From Planctomycetota bacterium (lineage in GTDB: Bacteria; Planctomycetota; Planctomycetia; Pirellulales; Lacipirellulaceae): a DNA stretch of 5,809 bases. Location: the NCBI GenBank assembly GCA_022615465.1, contig JAKEGR010000206.1, positions 1 to 5,809 on the forward strand, given 5' to 3'. The notes beneath the pieces were generated by a model that did no database searches, was not told the origin of the DNA, and was given only the letters and a program-made list of their open reading frames with translations. The translations under genes were made by a program, and so were the position numbers. Shown piece after piece: positions 1-5,809 of this stretch (the first letter of the stretch is position 1; every line of letters begins with the position of its first letter).

Positions 1-175
1 CTAGCCGGCGGGTGACAAGGGATAAGCGGAAATGGCGCAATGCTGCCGATGCGAGGCGGGTCAAGCCCACGGACCCGATTCGCTGACAGCAACCGGCGCA
101 TCCTGTGTACCGGCGTGGCCTTTCGCCAGGACACGACGACGCTGCTGCGGAAAGAACGCAGTGAATGGCCCGCGA

Positions 176-1789
176 CTATTGCTGAGTACTCGGCTGCGTT
201 TGCTGCGGCGCGAGTTGCATGGCCTTCTGCTGATATTCGTTCGCCAGTTCTGTTCGTCCAAGGGCCATCATCACGTTGGCCATGCGACGGTAAGCTCCCT
301 GGTGTTTGTCGTCAAACTCGATTGCATTGGCGAATGAACTCGACGCCTTTTCATAATCCTGAAGTTGCTGGTAGGCCACGCCACGTTGGAAATAATTGTC
401 GGCCTTGGTTGGCTCTAGCCGGATTGCCTCATTGAAATCGTCGATCGCTTTTTCGTATTCGCCCAGCATCATGTACGCCAGTCCCCGATTGAAGTAGGCC
501 GGCTCGTAACGGTTGCTTGCCGCCAACGCGTCGCCATAGGCCCGCACGGCTTCGTGATAATCACCGAGCTTGGCATGCATGAAACCTTCCCACATGTTGG
601 CTCGCGGATCATCAAAGGTGATATTCGCGGCTTGAGCGAAATCGGCAATCGCCATTTTCGTTTCGTCGATGTTGTGGAAGGAAATACCGCGGCGAAAATA
701 GGCTTCCCCCAATTCTGGATTCAAGTTGATTGCCTCCGAGAAAGATCGGATCGCCTTGCCAAACTCGCCCAACATCCGCTCGGCAACGCCGCGGCTGGTA
801 AGAGCCGCCGCCCGAACGCCGGCAGTCGCCGGCGACTGTTCATCAAGCTCGGCGAGCAAGTGCTCGCAGTCGTCGAGCGACTTCTGATAGGCCGCTCGCT
901 TGGTTGATTCATCCTTGGCCGCTTTGCCCAATTCGACGTACACCGATGCCCGCATCAAGTAACCCTGTACAAATGGCTGGTCTTCCTCCCCCGGTTTGGG
1001 CTTGAAGTGTTCGATCGCCCTGGTAATCGCATCGGCCGCTTCCTGGTACTTCTCGTCGCGCAGATTAGCCACGCCGAGGACGACGTAGGCCTCATAATCC
1101 TCCGGGTTAAGTGCAATCGCCCGTTGCAAATCGGGGAGGGCCTTCTCCGTTTGGGACATGCCCACGTAGGCCGAGCCACGCTGCCGAAATGCTTCCGCGA
1201 ATTCGGGCTGCGCATCGATCACGCGGGTGAGTGGACCAATCGCTTGCTGGTAACCGCCCAGCAACGCAAACGACTTACCCAATCCGAACAACGCTGGCAG
1301 GTTGCCGCGATCGAGCGATACCGCCTTTTCAAAATCCGGTAGCGCTTCGCTCGTCGCACCCATTTCCAAGAGCATTTCACCCCGGGCGATGAGGGCCGGC
1401 AGATAGTCTGGGTTAAGATCCAGCGCTCGCGTGAATTCCTGTTGGGCTGCTTCGAAGTCCCCCATGCCGGCCAGCGCCCGGCCGCGCCCCGTGAAGGGAA
1501 TCGGCAAAAACTGCTGCGTATCGAGCTGTTGCGAAAAACCCTCCGCGAGCCGGGTGAAAATTTGAAGTGCCTTGGCAAAGTCTTGTTGTTGCAAAGCCTC
1601 ATCGCCTTGCTTAATAAGTGTCTGCGCATCGACCTGCTCGGCGGGCTGCTCGCCGCTCGTTCCCTCGGCCGGTTGTTCTGGTGTTGGCGCAACCTGTGCG
1701 GCCCCAGAACGCCCCCACGCAAACATTGTGAGAACGGCCATCACGAACAGAACAAACCATCGACAAACCAGTTTGGTCGGCGGAAGCAT
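176..1789 (-). CDS. Exported tetratricopeptide repeat (TPR) protein
   Basis: The product is about 537 residues. An N-terminal export signal is visible: Lys/Arg at residues 6-10, a hydrophobic stretch at about 11-25 (WFVLFVMAVLTMFAW) and a small-residue region near 28-32. A Pro/Glu/Gly-rich linker follows (about 34-54). From about 55 to the end I count roughly 13 TPR units of 34 residues with the usual W/Y-G-Y-A-P pattern, for example AYFNRGLAYMMLGEYEKAI and NYFQRGVAYQQLQDYEKA. The seventh unit (about 274-320) is degenerate and longer, with an insertion. The tail is Gln-rich. TPR arrays are protein-binding scaffolds; no enzymatic domain is visible, so the partner and role are unknown. The frame is open further upstream to a TTG at 1867, but the ATG at 1789 has a GAGG 9 nt upstream and begins right before the signal peptide. 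An ATG at 1798 is the other candidate. The gene lies downstream of sppA on the same strand after 376 bp, so it may have its own promoter. The TPR assignment is very sure; the function is not. Confidence 0.93.
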   Translation of the reverse strand: MLPPTKLVCRWFVLFVMAVLTMFAWGRSGAAQVAPTPEQPAEGTSGEQPAEQVDAQTLIKQGDEALQQQDFAKALQIFTRLAEGFSQQLDTQQFLPIPFTGRGRALAGMGDFEAAQQEFTRALDLNPDYLPALIARGEMLLEMGATSEALPDFEKAVSLDRGNLPALFGLGKSFALLGGYQQAIGPLTRVIDAQPEFAEAFRQRGSAYVGMSQTEKALPDLQRAIALNPEDYEAYVVLGVANLRDEKYQEAADAITRAIEHFKPKPGEEDQPFVQGYLMRASVYVELGKAAKDESTKRAAYQKSLDDCEHLLAELDEQSPATAGVRAAALTSRGVAERMLGEFGKAIRSFSEAINLNPELGEAYFRRGISFHNIDETKMAIADFAQAANITFDDPRANMWEGFMHAKLGDYHEAVRAYGDALAASNRYEPAYFNRGLAYMMLGEYEKAIDDFNEAIRLEPTKADNYFQRGVAYQQLQDYEKASSSFANAIEFDDKHQGAYRRMANVMMALGRTELANEYQQKAMQLAPQQTQPSTQQ

Positions 1790-2165
1790 GACAAACATCC
1801 TCGGGGAAGTAGCCCAAAACGAAGGGAACCGGAACCAGTGCGGGTTATCAGCCAGGAACGGCGACAATTTCCGCGGGAAAACTGCTTACTCTAAAGTACC
1901 ACAGCCGCCGCAACGCACGACTTGTGTGTCATGAAGGCTGCCAGAAATTGTACGCTTCGGCGGATGTTCGAGAAGGAACAACCCGCTGACTTGCTGGGGC
2001 TGCAACGCAGGCTTAGACCGGACAACACGACACGCACTGCGGCCGACAGTTGGCTTATACCGATTACGCCAGTTGCGAGGCACGTCGAGCGTTCACCGGC
2101 TGCCTCGGCTCCGCGGCCCTTGCCCCACATGCCCGATAGGCTGCTGAATCGACGAGATACGGCGT
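1790..2165 (-). other. Intergenic region between sppA and the TPR gene, with weak promoter candidates
   Basis: This 376-bp stretch has no convincing gene; the short frames that cross it have no family resemblance or good start site. On the minus strand there are two -10-like hexamers, TACAAT at 1952-1947 and TATAAG at 2059-2054, but neither has a good -35 box at 16-18 bp. Either could start a TPR-gene transcript with a leader of roughly 150-260 nt. A 13-bp near-palindrome TTTCC-GCG-GGAAA lies at 1868-1880. I found no hairpin followed by a U-run that would end the sppA transcript, so readthrough from sppA into the TPR gene is possible. Confidence 0.35.
1799..1802 (-). promoter_or_regulatory. 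Ribosome binding site deciding the TPR gene start
   Basis: The minus strand reads GAGG here, 9 nt before the ATG at 1789 and directly abutting the in-frame ATG at 1798. This spacing favours 1789. The match is short and the spacing is at the long end, so support is moderate. Confidence 0.4.
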
Positions 2166-4166
2166 TTAACGAATCTCCAACTCAAATGGCATTACGAAGG
2201 CCGCGGGCTGATCGAAGACTGCCCGAAGACGATAAGCCCGACGAGCCACATCGACGAGTTCCGGCGCGAGTTCCTCGAAGCTGTCTAGATTGCCGCCCAT
2301 GCGGACCTCTTCTTCCGCTCCGAGGTCGCCAAACAGGGTCTCAAAGAAGTTCATAGGCTCGGGAAGCGTTTCGATGCGGACTTGCTCATCCTTGTCGATG
2401 CCGGCGAGCTTCTTGGCCTCGTTGATCGCGTCGTGCAGCGTGCCAAGCTCGTCGATCAGGCCATTGTCCTTCGCTTGACGACCGGAGTAGATTCGACCAC
2501 CGGCCAGCTTCTCCAGGTTGTCGAGCGGCATGTTCCGGCCTTGGGCGGCTTTGCTAGTGAACTGGCGATACATATCCTGCATCATTTCTTTAACGGCTGC
2601 CTGTTGCGAGTCCGTGAATTTTCCGCTGGAGGAAAAAAGACCGCTGTTCTTGCCACGCTCGATGGTCTCGGTTGTAATGCCGAGTTTGTCGTAAAGGCCG
2701 CGGAGGGCCAGCTTGCCTCCCACCACGCCGATCGAGCCGGTAACTGTCGCTGGCGCGGCATAGATTCTGTCTGCCCCCATGGCGATATAGTACCCGCCAC
2801 TGGCCGCTACATCGCCCATGCTGGCAACGATCGGCTTTTCGATCACCTGGGTTTCATGCCAGATGAGATCGCTCGCCAAGGCTGAACCGCCTGGGCTGTC
2901 GATCCGCAGCACGATGGCTGCCACGTCGTCGTCGTCACTTGCTTCACGAAGCGATTCGACGATTGTCGTCGAGCCCATCACCTGGCCGCCAAAGGGATCG
3001 CTTTCGCTTTTTCCGGTCATGATCGGGCCTACAGCGTACACGATGGCAATCTTCTTTCCGTTGGCATTGCGCGAGTCGCTGTCAGTGCCCATCATTGCCC
3101 GCATTAACTTGAAGAAACCCATTGGACCAGAGAAATCCGTATCAACCTTCTCTTGCCCATAGTTCTTGACGTAGATCAGCGGATCTGCCTGATAGACTTC
3201 CGCCAGTTCCTTGCGAAGCGTGTCCGGGTAGGCGACCCGGTCAATCAATCCCAATTCCTTGGCACGCGTGGCCGTGATCAGACCTTCGTCGATGATCTCC
3301 TTGGCTTGGGCGATCGACAATGGTCGGCTCTTGACGAGCGTCGTCACCATGTCGTCGTAGAGGCTATCGATCAGCGAGTTCATGTTTTCGCGGACTGGTT
3401 CGCTGAACTTATCGCGAGTCAGCGGCTCAGCGGCGCCCTTATAAGGCCCGATGTGGATGAAATCCGCCTCGATGCCGATCTTGTTGAGCAAGCCCTTGAA
3501 AAAAGTCGCTTCGGCATGCATGCCCGGGAGTACCAGGGTTCCGGTTTCCGGCATCACGATCTCGTCGCAAGCGCATGCGATGAGATAGTCGGTCGGCATG
3601 GCCGATTCCACCTGGGCGTAAACCTTCTTGCCTGACTCGCGAAACCGCATAATGGCGGCACGCAGTTCCTCGACTTTGCCGCGGCCGATATCGGGATTTC
3701 GAATATCGAGAACCATGCCGCCGATCGTTTTGTCCCGCGAGGCACGATCGAGCCGACCGACCAACTCGCGAAGATCAAGCTGGGTTTCACCGAACGGACC
3801 AACCTGCCCCGCCGACTCCATCAAGGACTCTTTTACGGTTAGCATCGCCAGGCGAACCTTCTTGCGTTCTGGCTGTTCCGGCTTGTCACCAGTGGCCGAG
3901 ACAGTCGCGGTTTCGCCGGTTGCCGGTACCTTGCCATTCGAGTCGGCCGGCTTCTGAGCCGGGGCTCCCGCGTCGTCGGCCTTGGTGATGGATGAGTTTT
4001 CGTCCGCTGTCTCGTCCTTTGCTTGCTGCGAGGTTTCGGTGCTGGCCGTCGCTGACGCCTCGTCGGCAGGGGCGGAGGCAGGCCAACCTACGGACGCCCA
4101 TGCAGCAAGCATGACTATCCACCATTTGGATCGTTGAAGGGGGGAAAAGGAATGCGTGCTAGTCAT
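2166..4166 (-). CDS. sppA: Signal peptide peptidase SppA, 67K type (protease IV, MEROPS S49)
   Basis: This is a serine protease that degrades cleaved signal peptides and other peptides at the outer face of the cytoplasmic membrane. The product is about 666 residues, near the usual length of the two-domain (67K) form. Residues about 12-34 form an export signal: Arg/Lys, then WWIVMLAAWASVGW, then a possible PASAPA cleavage site. A low-complexity Ala/Thr/Asp/Glu/Lys linker covers about 35-100. The N-terminal S49 domain (about 102-330) carries IGPYKGAAEP, whose Lys243 matches the general-base lysine (Lys209 of E. coli SppA). The C-terminal S49 domain (about 373-590) carries RIDSPGGS (421-428), MGDVAASGGYY with Ser456 as the nucleophile (Ser409 in E. 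coli), TGSIGVVGGK (476-485) and GRIYSGRQAKDNGLIDELG. Both members of the Ser/Lys dyad are therefore intact. A C-terminal extension of about 75 residues ends in MPFELEIR. The frame extends to a TTG at 4208, but the ATG at 4166 has a GGAGA Shine-Dalgarno 7 nt upstream and starts before the signal peptide. It is transcribed divergently from the SPOR-like gene. Confidence 0.97.
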   Translation of the reverse strand: MTSTHSFSPLQRSKWWIVMLAAWASVGWPASAPADEASATASTETSQQAKDETADENSSITKADDAGAPAQKPADSNGKVPATGETATVSATGDKPEQPERKKVRLAMLTVKESLMESAGQVGPFGETQLDLRELVGRLDRASRDKTIGGMVLDIRNPDIGRGKVEELRAAIMRFRESGKKVYAQVESAMPTDYLIACACDEIVMPETGTLVLPGMHAEATFFKGLLNKIGIEADFIHIGPYKGAAEPLTRDKFSEPVRENMNSLIDSLYDDMVTTLVKSRPLSIAQAKEIIDEGLITATRAKELGLIDRVAYPDTLRKELAEVYQADPLIYVKNYGQEKVDTDFSGPMGFFKLMRAMMGTDSDSRNANGKKIAIVYAVGPIMTGKSESDPFGGQVMGSTTIVESLREASDDDDVAAIVLRIDSPGGSALASDLIWHETQVIEKPIVASMGDVAASGGYYIAMGADRIYAAPATVTGSIGVVGGKLALRGLYDKLGITTETIERGKNSGLFSSSGKFTDSQQAAVKEMMQDMYRQFTSKAAQGRNMPLDNLEKLAGGRIYSGRQAKDNGLIDELGTLHDAINEAKKLAGIDKDEQVRIETLPEPMNFFETLFGDLGAEEEVRMGGNLDSFEELAPELVDVARRAYRLRAVFDQPAAFVMPFELEIR

Positions 4167-4173
4167 GGTGGCA

Positions 4174-4178
4174 TCTCC
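4174..4178 (-). promoter_or_regulatory. Ribosome binding site of sppA
   Basis: The minus strand reads GGAGA, 7 nt before the ATG at 4166. It decides the start in favour of this ATG over the upstream in-frame TTG at 4208, which has no comparable site. Confidence 0.65.
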
Positions 4179-4227
4179 GTCTTGCTGGATCGTGAACTTG
4201 GTGCCCAAACGGCCACACTACGGCGGT

Positions 4228-4250
4228 ACGCTGTCATTCCGGTGCAGCGT
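4228..4250. repeat. Inverted repeat in the sppA leader
   Basis: ACGCTG (4228-4233) and CAGCGT (4245-4250) are perfect reverse complements separated by 11 nt. In a transcript starting near 4276 this would form a stem-loop in the 5' leader of sppA, about 60 nt before the start codon. A 6-bp stem can arise by chance; function is not established. Confidence 0.3.
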
Positions 4251-4282
4251 CCAAAATGAGGGGACGTGGGGCCAACCCAGCT

Positions 4283-4312
4283 ATTCTAGCGTTTTTTCCT
4301 GACGGCAGTCAG
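4283..4312 (-). promoter_or_regulatory. Putative sigma-70-type promoter of sppA
   Basis: On the minus strand CTGACT (4312-4307; 4 of 6 to TTGACA) is followed by an 18-bp spacer containing an A6 run and then TAGAAT (4288-4283; 5 of 6 to TATAAT). Initiation would fall near 4276, giving a leader of about 110 nt before the sppA ATG. The -35 box lies inside a perfect inverted repeat (4298-4313). Planctomycete promoters are poorly characterised, so this is a consensus match only. Confidence 0.4.
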
Positions 4313-4313
4313 G
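4298..4313. repeat. Perfect 6-bp inverted repeat overlapping the sppA -35 box
   Basis: CCTGAC-GGCA-GTCAGG forms a perfect dyad with a 4-nt centre. A T6 run precedes it on the plus strand, which is A6 after it on the minus strand, so it does not have the order of an intrinsic terminator on either strand. Its position over the putative -35 box suggests an operator, but no regulator is known here. Confidence 0.45.
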
Positions 4314-4445
4314 GCGGCGGCGGCCTTCGAGGAATCCCTCTGGCTGCCATCTGGGCTGTTTGCTAGGCTCCGGCCTCTCGGCACGGGAAAGTTGCGGTAT
4401 CTGGCTATTTCGGGCCTGGGATATTTTCACAATTCTGCGGTGAAT

Positions 4446-4452
4446 GGAGGTG
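4446..4452 (+). promoter_or_regulatory. Strong ribosome binding site of the SPOR-like gene
   Basis: GGAGGTG lies 6 nt before the ATG at 4459 and is a near-complete anti-16S match at ideal spacing. It overlaps the in-frame ATG at 4444, so that earlier ATG is not the likely start. Confidence 0.8.
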
Positions 4453-4458
4453 CGCACC

Positions 4459-5715
4459 ATGCGGATCGGGCGCAGCCGTTGTGGCGGTTTTTTTATGTTG
4501 CTGACATGGTTTACGGCCATTACGAGCACTCAAGCTCAGTTGTGGAAGCAATTTGTGCCGACCGCACGCGAACAGCCTGTTGTTTCCGAGGATCTGTCGC
4601 TTTCCGAGGATAGCGGCCCTTGGCTGGTGATGGCCTCGTCGTTTTCCGGCAACGGAGCGGAAACGCAGGCCCGCGAACTGGCCATGGAACTTCGACAGCG
4701 GCACGGTCTACCGGCGTATCTCCATGACATGTCGTTCAACTACACGGAAGAAAAGCCTGGGCGGGGTCTCGATCAGTACGGTGCTCCGATTCGCCGGCGC
4801 TACCAGCGAGAGGGCGTGCATGAGTATGCTGTGCTCGTGGGCAACTTTTCAACAGTCGACGACCCAGAAGCCCAGCAGTTGCTCGAGCAAATCAAGACGA
4901 TGCAGCCCGACGCCCTCAAGGCAGGAGCGGAGCACAACGCGCAGAGTCTAGCGCAAGTGCGCGAATGGCAAAACCAGTTGCTTGAAAAGCTCGGTAAGAG
5001 CCGTGATCGGGGGCCTATGGCTCGGGCGTTCATGATCCGCAATCCCCTGCTTCCCCGCGAGTTCTTTGTACCGAGGGGTATCGATAAGTTCGTGGAGAAA
5101 ATGAACGACGGCGTCGAGCACAGTCTGCTCGACTGTCCGGGGAAGTACACCGTCAAAGTGGCGACGTTCAGTGGCAGGTCGCTGTTGCAGGCCAGTGCGG
5201 CGGAGGACAAGGAATCAAGCTCGCGTTGGAGTTGGCGGCGGGAACAAGACAATCCATTAGTGGAGGCGGCCGAAAAAGCCCACCTGCTTTGCGAGGAATT
5301 ACGCGTGCATGGTTGGGAAGCCTATGAATTTCACGATCGCACGGAAAGCATCGTGACAATCGGTTCGTTCGAACAGGTGTCCCAGCGATCCACGGATGGC
5401 CGCGATATGGCGATACCGCAGGTACAGAGGATCATCGAGACCTTTGGCGCGGCCTACGATACACCCGCAGATCCTCTCAGCGGGATTGGCAACGACCCGA
5501 CAACCCAGCAGCTCGTAAAGCAGCAAGAGCAGCAGTTCAATCTCAAGTTAAACAACCAACAGGCTCAGGTCGTCCAGGGGATGAATCCCAAGCACGTGAA
5601 GCTATTCGATGGAAGCGGCAAGCGTCGTCGTGTTGCGAAGATTATTCCCATGGACATCCATCCGCACGCGATGGAAGTACCCGCGCGGTCGATCTCAGGC
5701 ACCTACGCCGGCTAG
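4459..5715 (+). CDS. Exported protein of unknown function with two SPOR-like regions
   Basis: The product is 418 residues from the ATG chosen by its strong Shine-Dalgarno. Residues 1-27 look like a cleavable signal peptide: RIGRSRCGG, then FFMLLTWFTAI, then TSTQAQ. I do not recognise a named family. Two regions resemble the SPOR fold (strand-helix-strand, twice) and each other: about 53-150, with WLVMASSFSG, ELRQRHGLPAYLHD and YAVLVGNFSTV; and about 229-330, with YTVKVATFSG, ELRVHGWEAYEFHD and SIVTIGSFEQV. The second copy has an insertion of about 25 polar residues after its first strand. Between them (about 155-205) lies a helical Gln-rich segment and then NPLLPREFFVP. The C-terminal quarter is Gln/Asn-rich, then basic (GKRRR), and ends in MEVPARSISGTYAG. 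SPOR domains usually bind peptidoglycan stripped of stem peptides at division sites; whether this distant version does so is unknown. It is divergent from sppA and 18 bp upstream of the rdgB-like frame, with which it is probably co-transcribed. The gene is certain; the SPOR-like reading is an inference from pattern. Confidence 0.85.
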   Translation: MRIGRSRCGGFFMLLTWFTAITSTQAQLWKQFVPTAREQPVVSEDLSLSEDSGPWLVMASSFSGNGAETQARELAMELRQRHGLPAYLHDMSFNYTEEKPGRGLDQYGAPIRRRYQREGVHEYAVLVGNFSTVDDPEAQQLLEQIKTMQPDALKAGAEHNAQSLAQVREWQNQLLEKLGKSRDRGPMARAFMIRNPLLPREFFVPRGIDKFVEKMNDGVEHSLLDCPGKYTVKVATFSGRSLLQASAAEDKESSSRWSWRREQDNPLVEAAEKAHLLCEELRVHGWEAYEFHDRTESIVTIGSFEQVSQRSTDGRDMAIPQVQRIIETFGAAYDTPADPLSGIGNDPTTQQLVKQQEQQFNLKLNNQQAQVVQGMNPKHVKLFDGSGKRRRVAKIIPMDIHPHAMEVPARSISGTYAG

Positions 5716-5733
5716 CAGCCTATCAGTCTTCCG

Positions 5734-5809
5734 ATGTCTTCGACCCTCGATCGCGATCTCGTTATCGGCACTCATAATCGCCAGAAAGGAGCGGAACTGG
5801 CCGACATGC
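5734..5809 (+). CDS. rdgB: RdgB/HAM1-family XTP/dITP diphosphatase, N-terminal fragment cut by window end
   Basis: Only the first 25 codons are in the window and the frame stays open to the edge. After a short polar leader the peptide reads LVIGTHNRQKGAELADM, which fits the family's N-terminal strand and T-x-N-x-x-K motif (Thr13, Asn15, Lys18) followed by the E-L helix; compare the E. coli start VVLATGNVGKVRELA. The family hydrolyses non-canonical purine nucleoside triphosphates (XTP, dITP, ITP) to monophosphate plus pyrophosphate in the cytoplasm, keeping them out of DNA and RNA. The in-frame TAG ending the previous gene and the absence of other start codons in between leave ATG 5734 as the first possible start. 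No clear Shine-Dalgarno precedes it, and the 18-bp gap suggests translation linked to the upstream gene. The assignment rests on a short stretch. Confidence 0.68.
   Translation, partial: MSSTLDRDLVIGTHNRQKGAELADM

Noticed and set aside
1..101. A minus-strand frame from an ATG at 101 open to the window edge, and a plus-strand frame open from the edge to a stop at 84-86.
   Set aside because: Both are under 35 codons, show no recognisable motif, and the minus-strand ATG has no ribosome binding site at a workable distance. Either could be the end of a neighbouring gene, but nothing in the sequence decides it.
145..161. CTGCG-GAAAGAA-CGCAG hairpin just past the TPR gene stop, considered as a terminator.
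   Set aside because: The stem is only 5 bp with a 7-nt loop and no U-run follows on the minus strand.
1891..2130. 79-codon minus-strand frame in the gap between sppA and the TPR gene.
   Set aside because: No convincing ribosome binding site or domain; composition looks like random translation of intergenic DNA.
1922..2356. 144-codon plus-strand frame crossing the sppA/TPR gap and the 3' end of sppA.
   Set aside because: It overlaps sppA coding sequence antisense, is rich in Arg/Pro as expected of a shadow frame in GC-rich DNA, and matches no family I recognise.
4298..4313. The CCTGAC/GTCAGG hairpin as an intrinsic terminator.
   Set aside because: The T6 run precedes the hairpin on the plus strand and appears as A6 after it on the minus strand, so neither transcript has a U-run after the stem.
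4800..5252. 150-codon minus-strand frame antisense to the SPOR-like gene.
   Set aside because: Ser/Cys/Arg-rich shadow of a well-supported gene with a strong ribosome binding site and signal peptide on the other strand.

Overview
The window looks like chromosomal DNA of a planctomycete, probably Pirellulales-like. This is inferred from moderately high GC, sparsely packed genes with long leaders, exported proteins with Ala/Pro/Glu-rich linkers, and an SppA of planctomycete style ending in a MPFELEIR-type tail. No rRNA or other phylogenetic marker is present, so the placement is an inference.

Layout. Positions 1-175 hold no gene I can support. A minus-strand gene at 176-1789 encodes an exported protein built almost entirely of about 13 tetratricopeptide repeats. 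A 376-bp gap (1790-2165) separates it from the next gene upstream on the same strand, a full-length two-domain signal peptide peptidase SppA (2166-4166, minus) with both catalytic residues in place. A divergent intergenic region (4167-4458) carries a plausible sppA promoter and two perfect short inverted repeats. On the plus strand, 4459-5715 encodes an exported protein of unknown function in which I see two SPOR-like halves that resemble each other. Only 18 bp after it, at 5734, a reading frame begins that matches the N-terminus of the RdgB/HAM1 XTP/dITP diphosphatase family and runs off the window.

How the genes fit together. The three complete genes all encode proteins with N-terminal export signals, so the window is biased towards envelope functions: a protease that clears signal peptides or other peptides, a TPR scaffold, and a possible glycan-binding or protein-binding SPOR-like protein. 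The rdgB-like gene is a cytoplasmic housekeeping nucleotide-pool sanitiser and probably shares a transcript with the SPOR-like gene. No mobile element, CRISPR array, tRNA or rRNA was seen. Nothing here amounts to a clear new multi-gene system. The least explained item is the SPOR-like duplicated protein.
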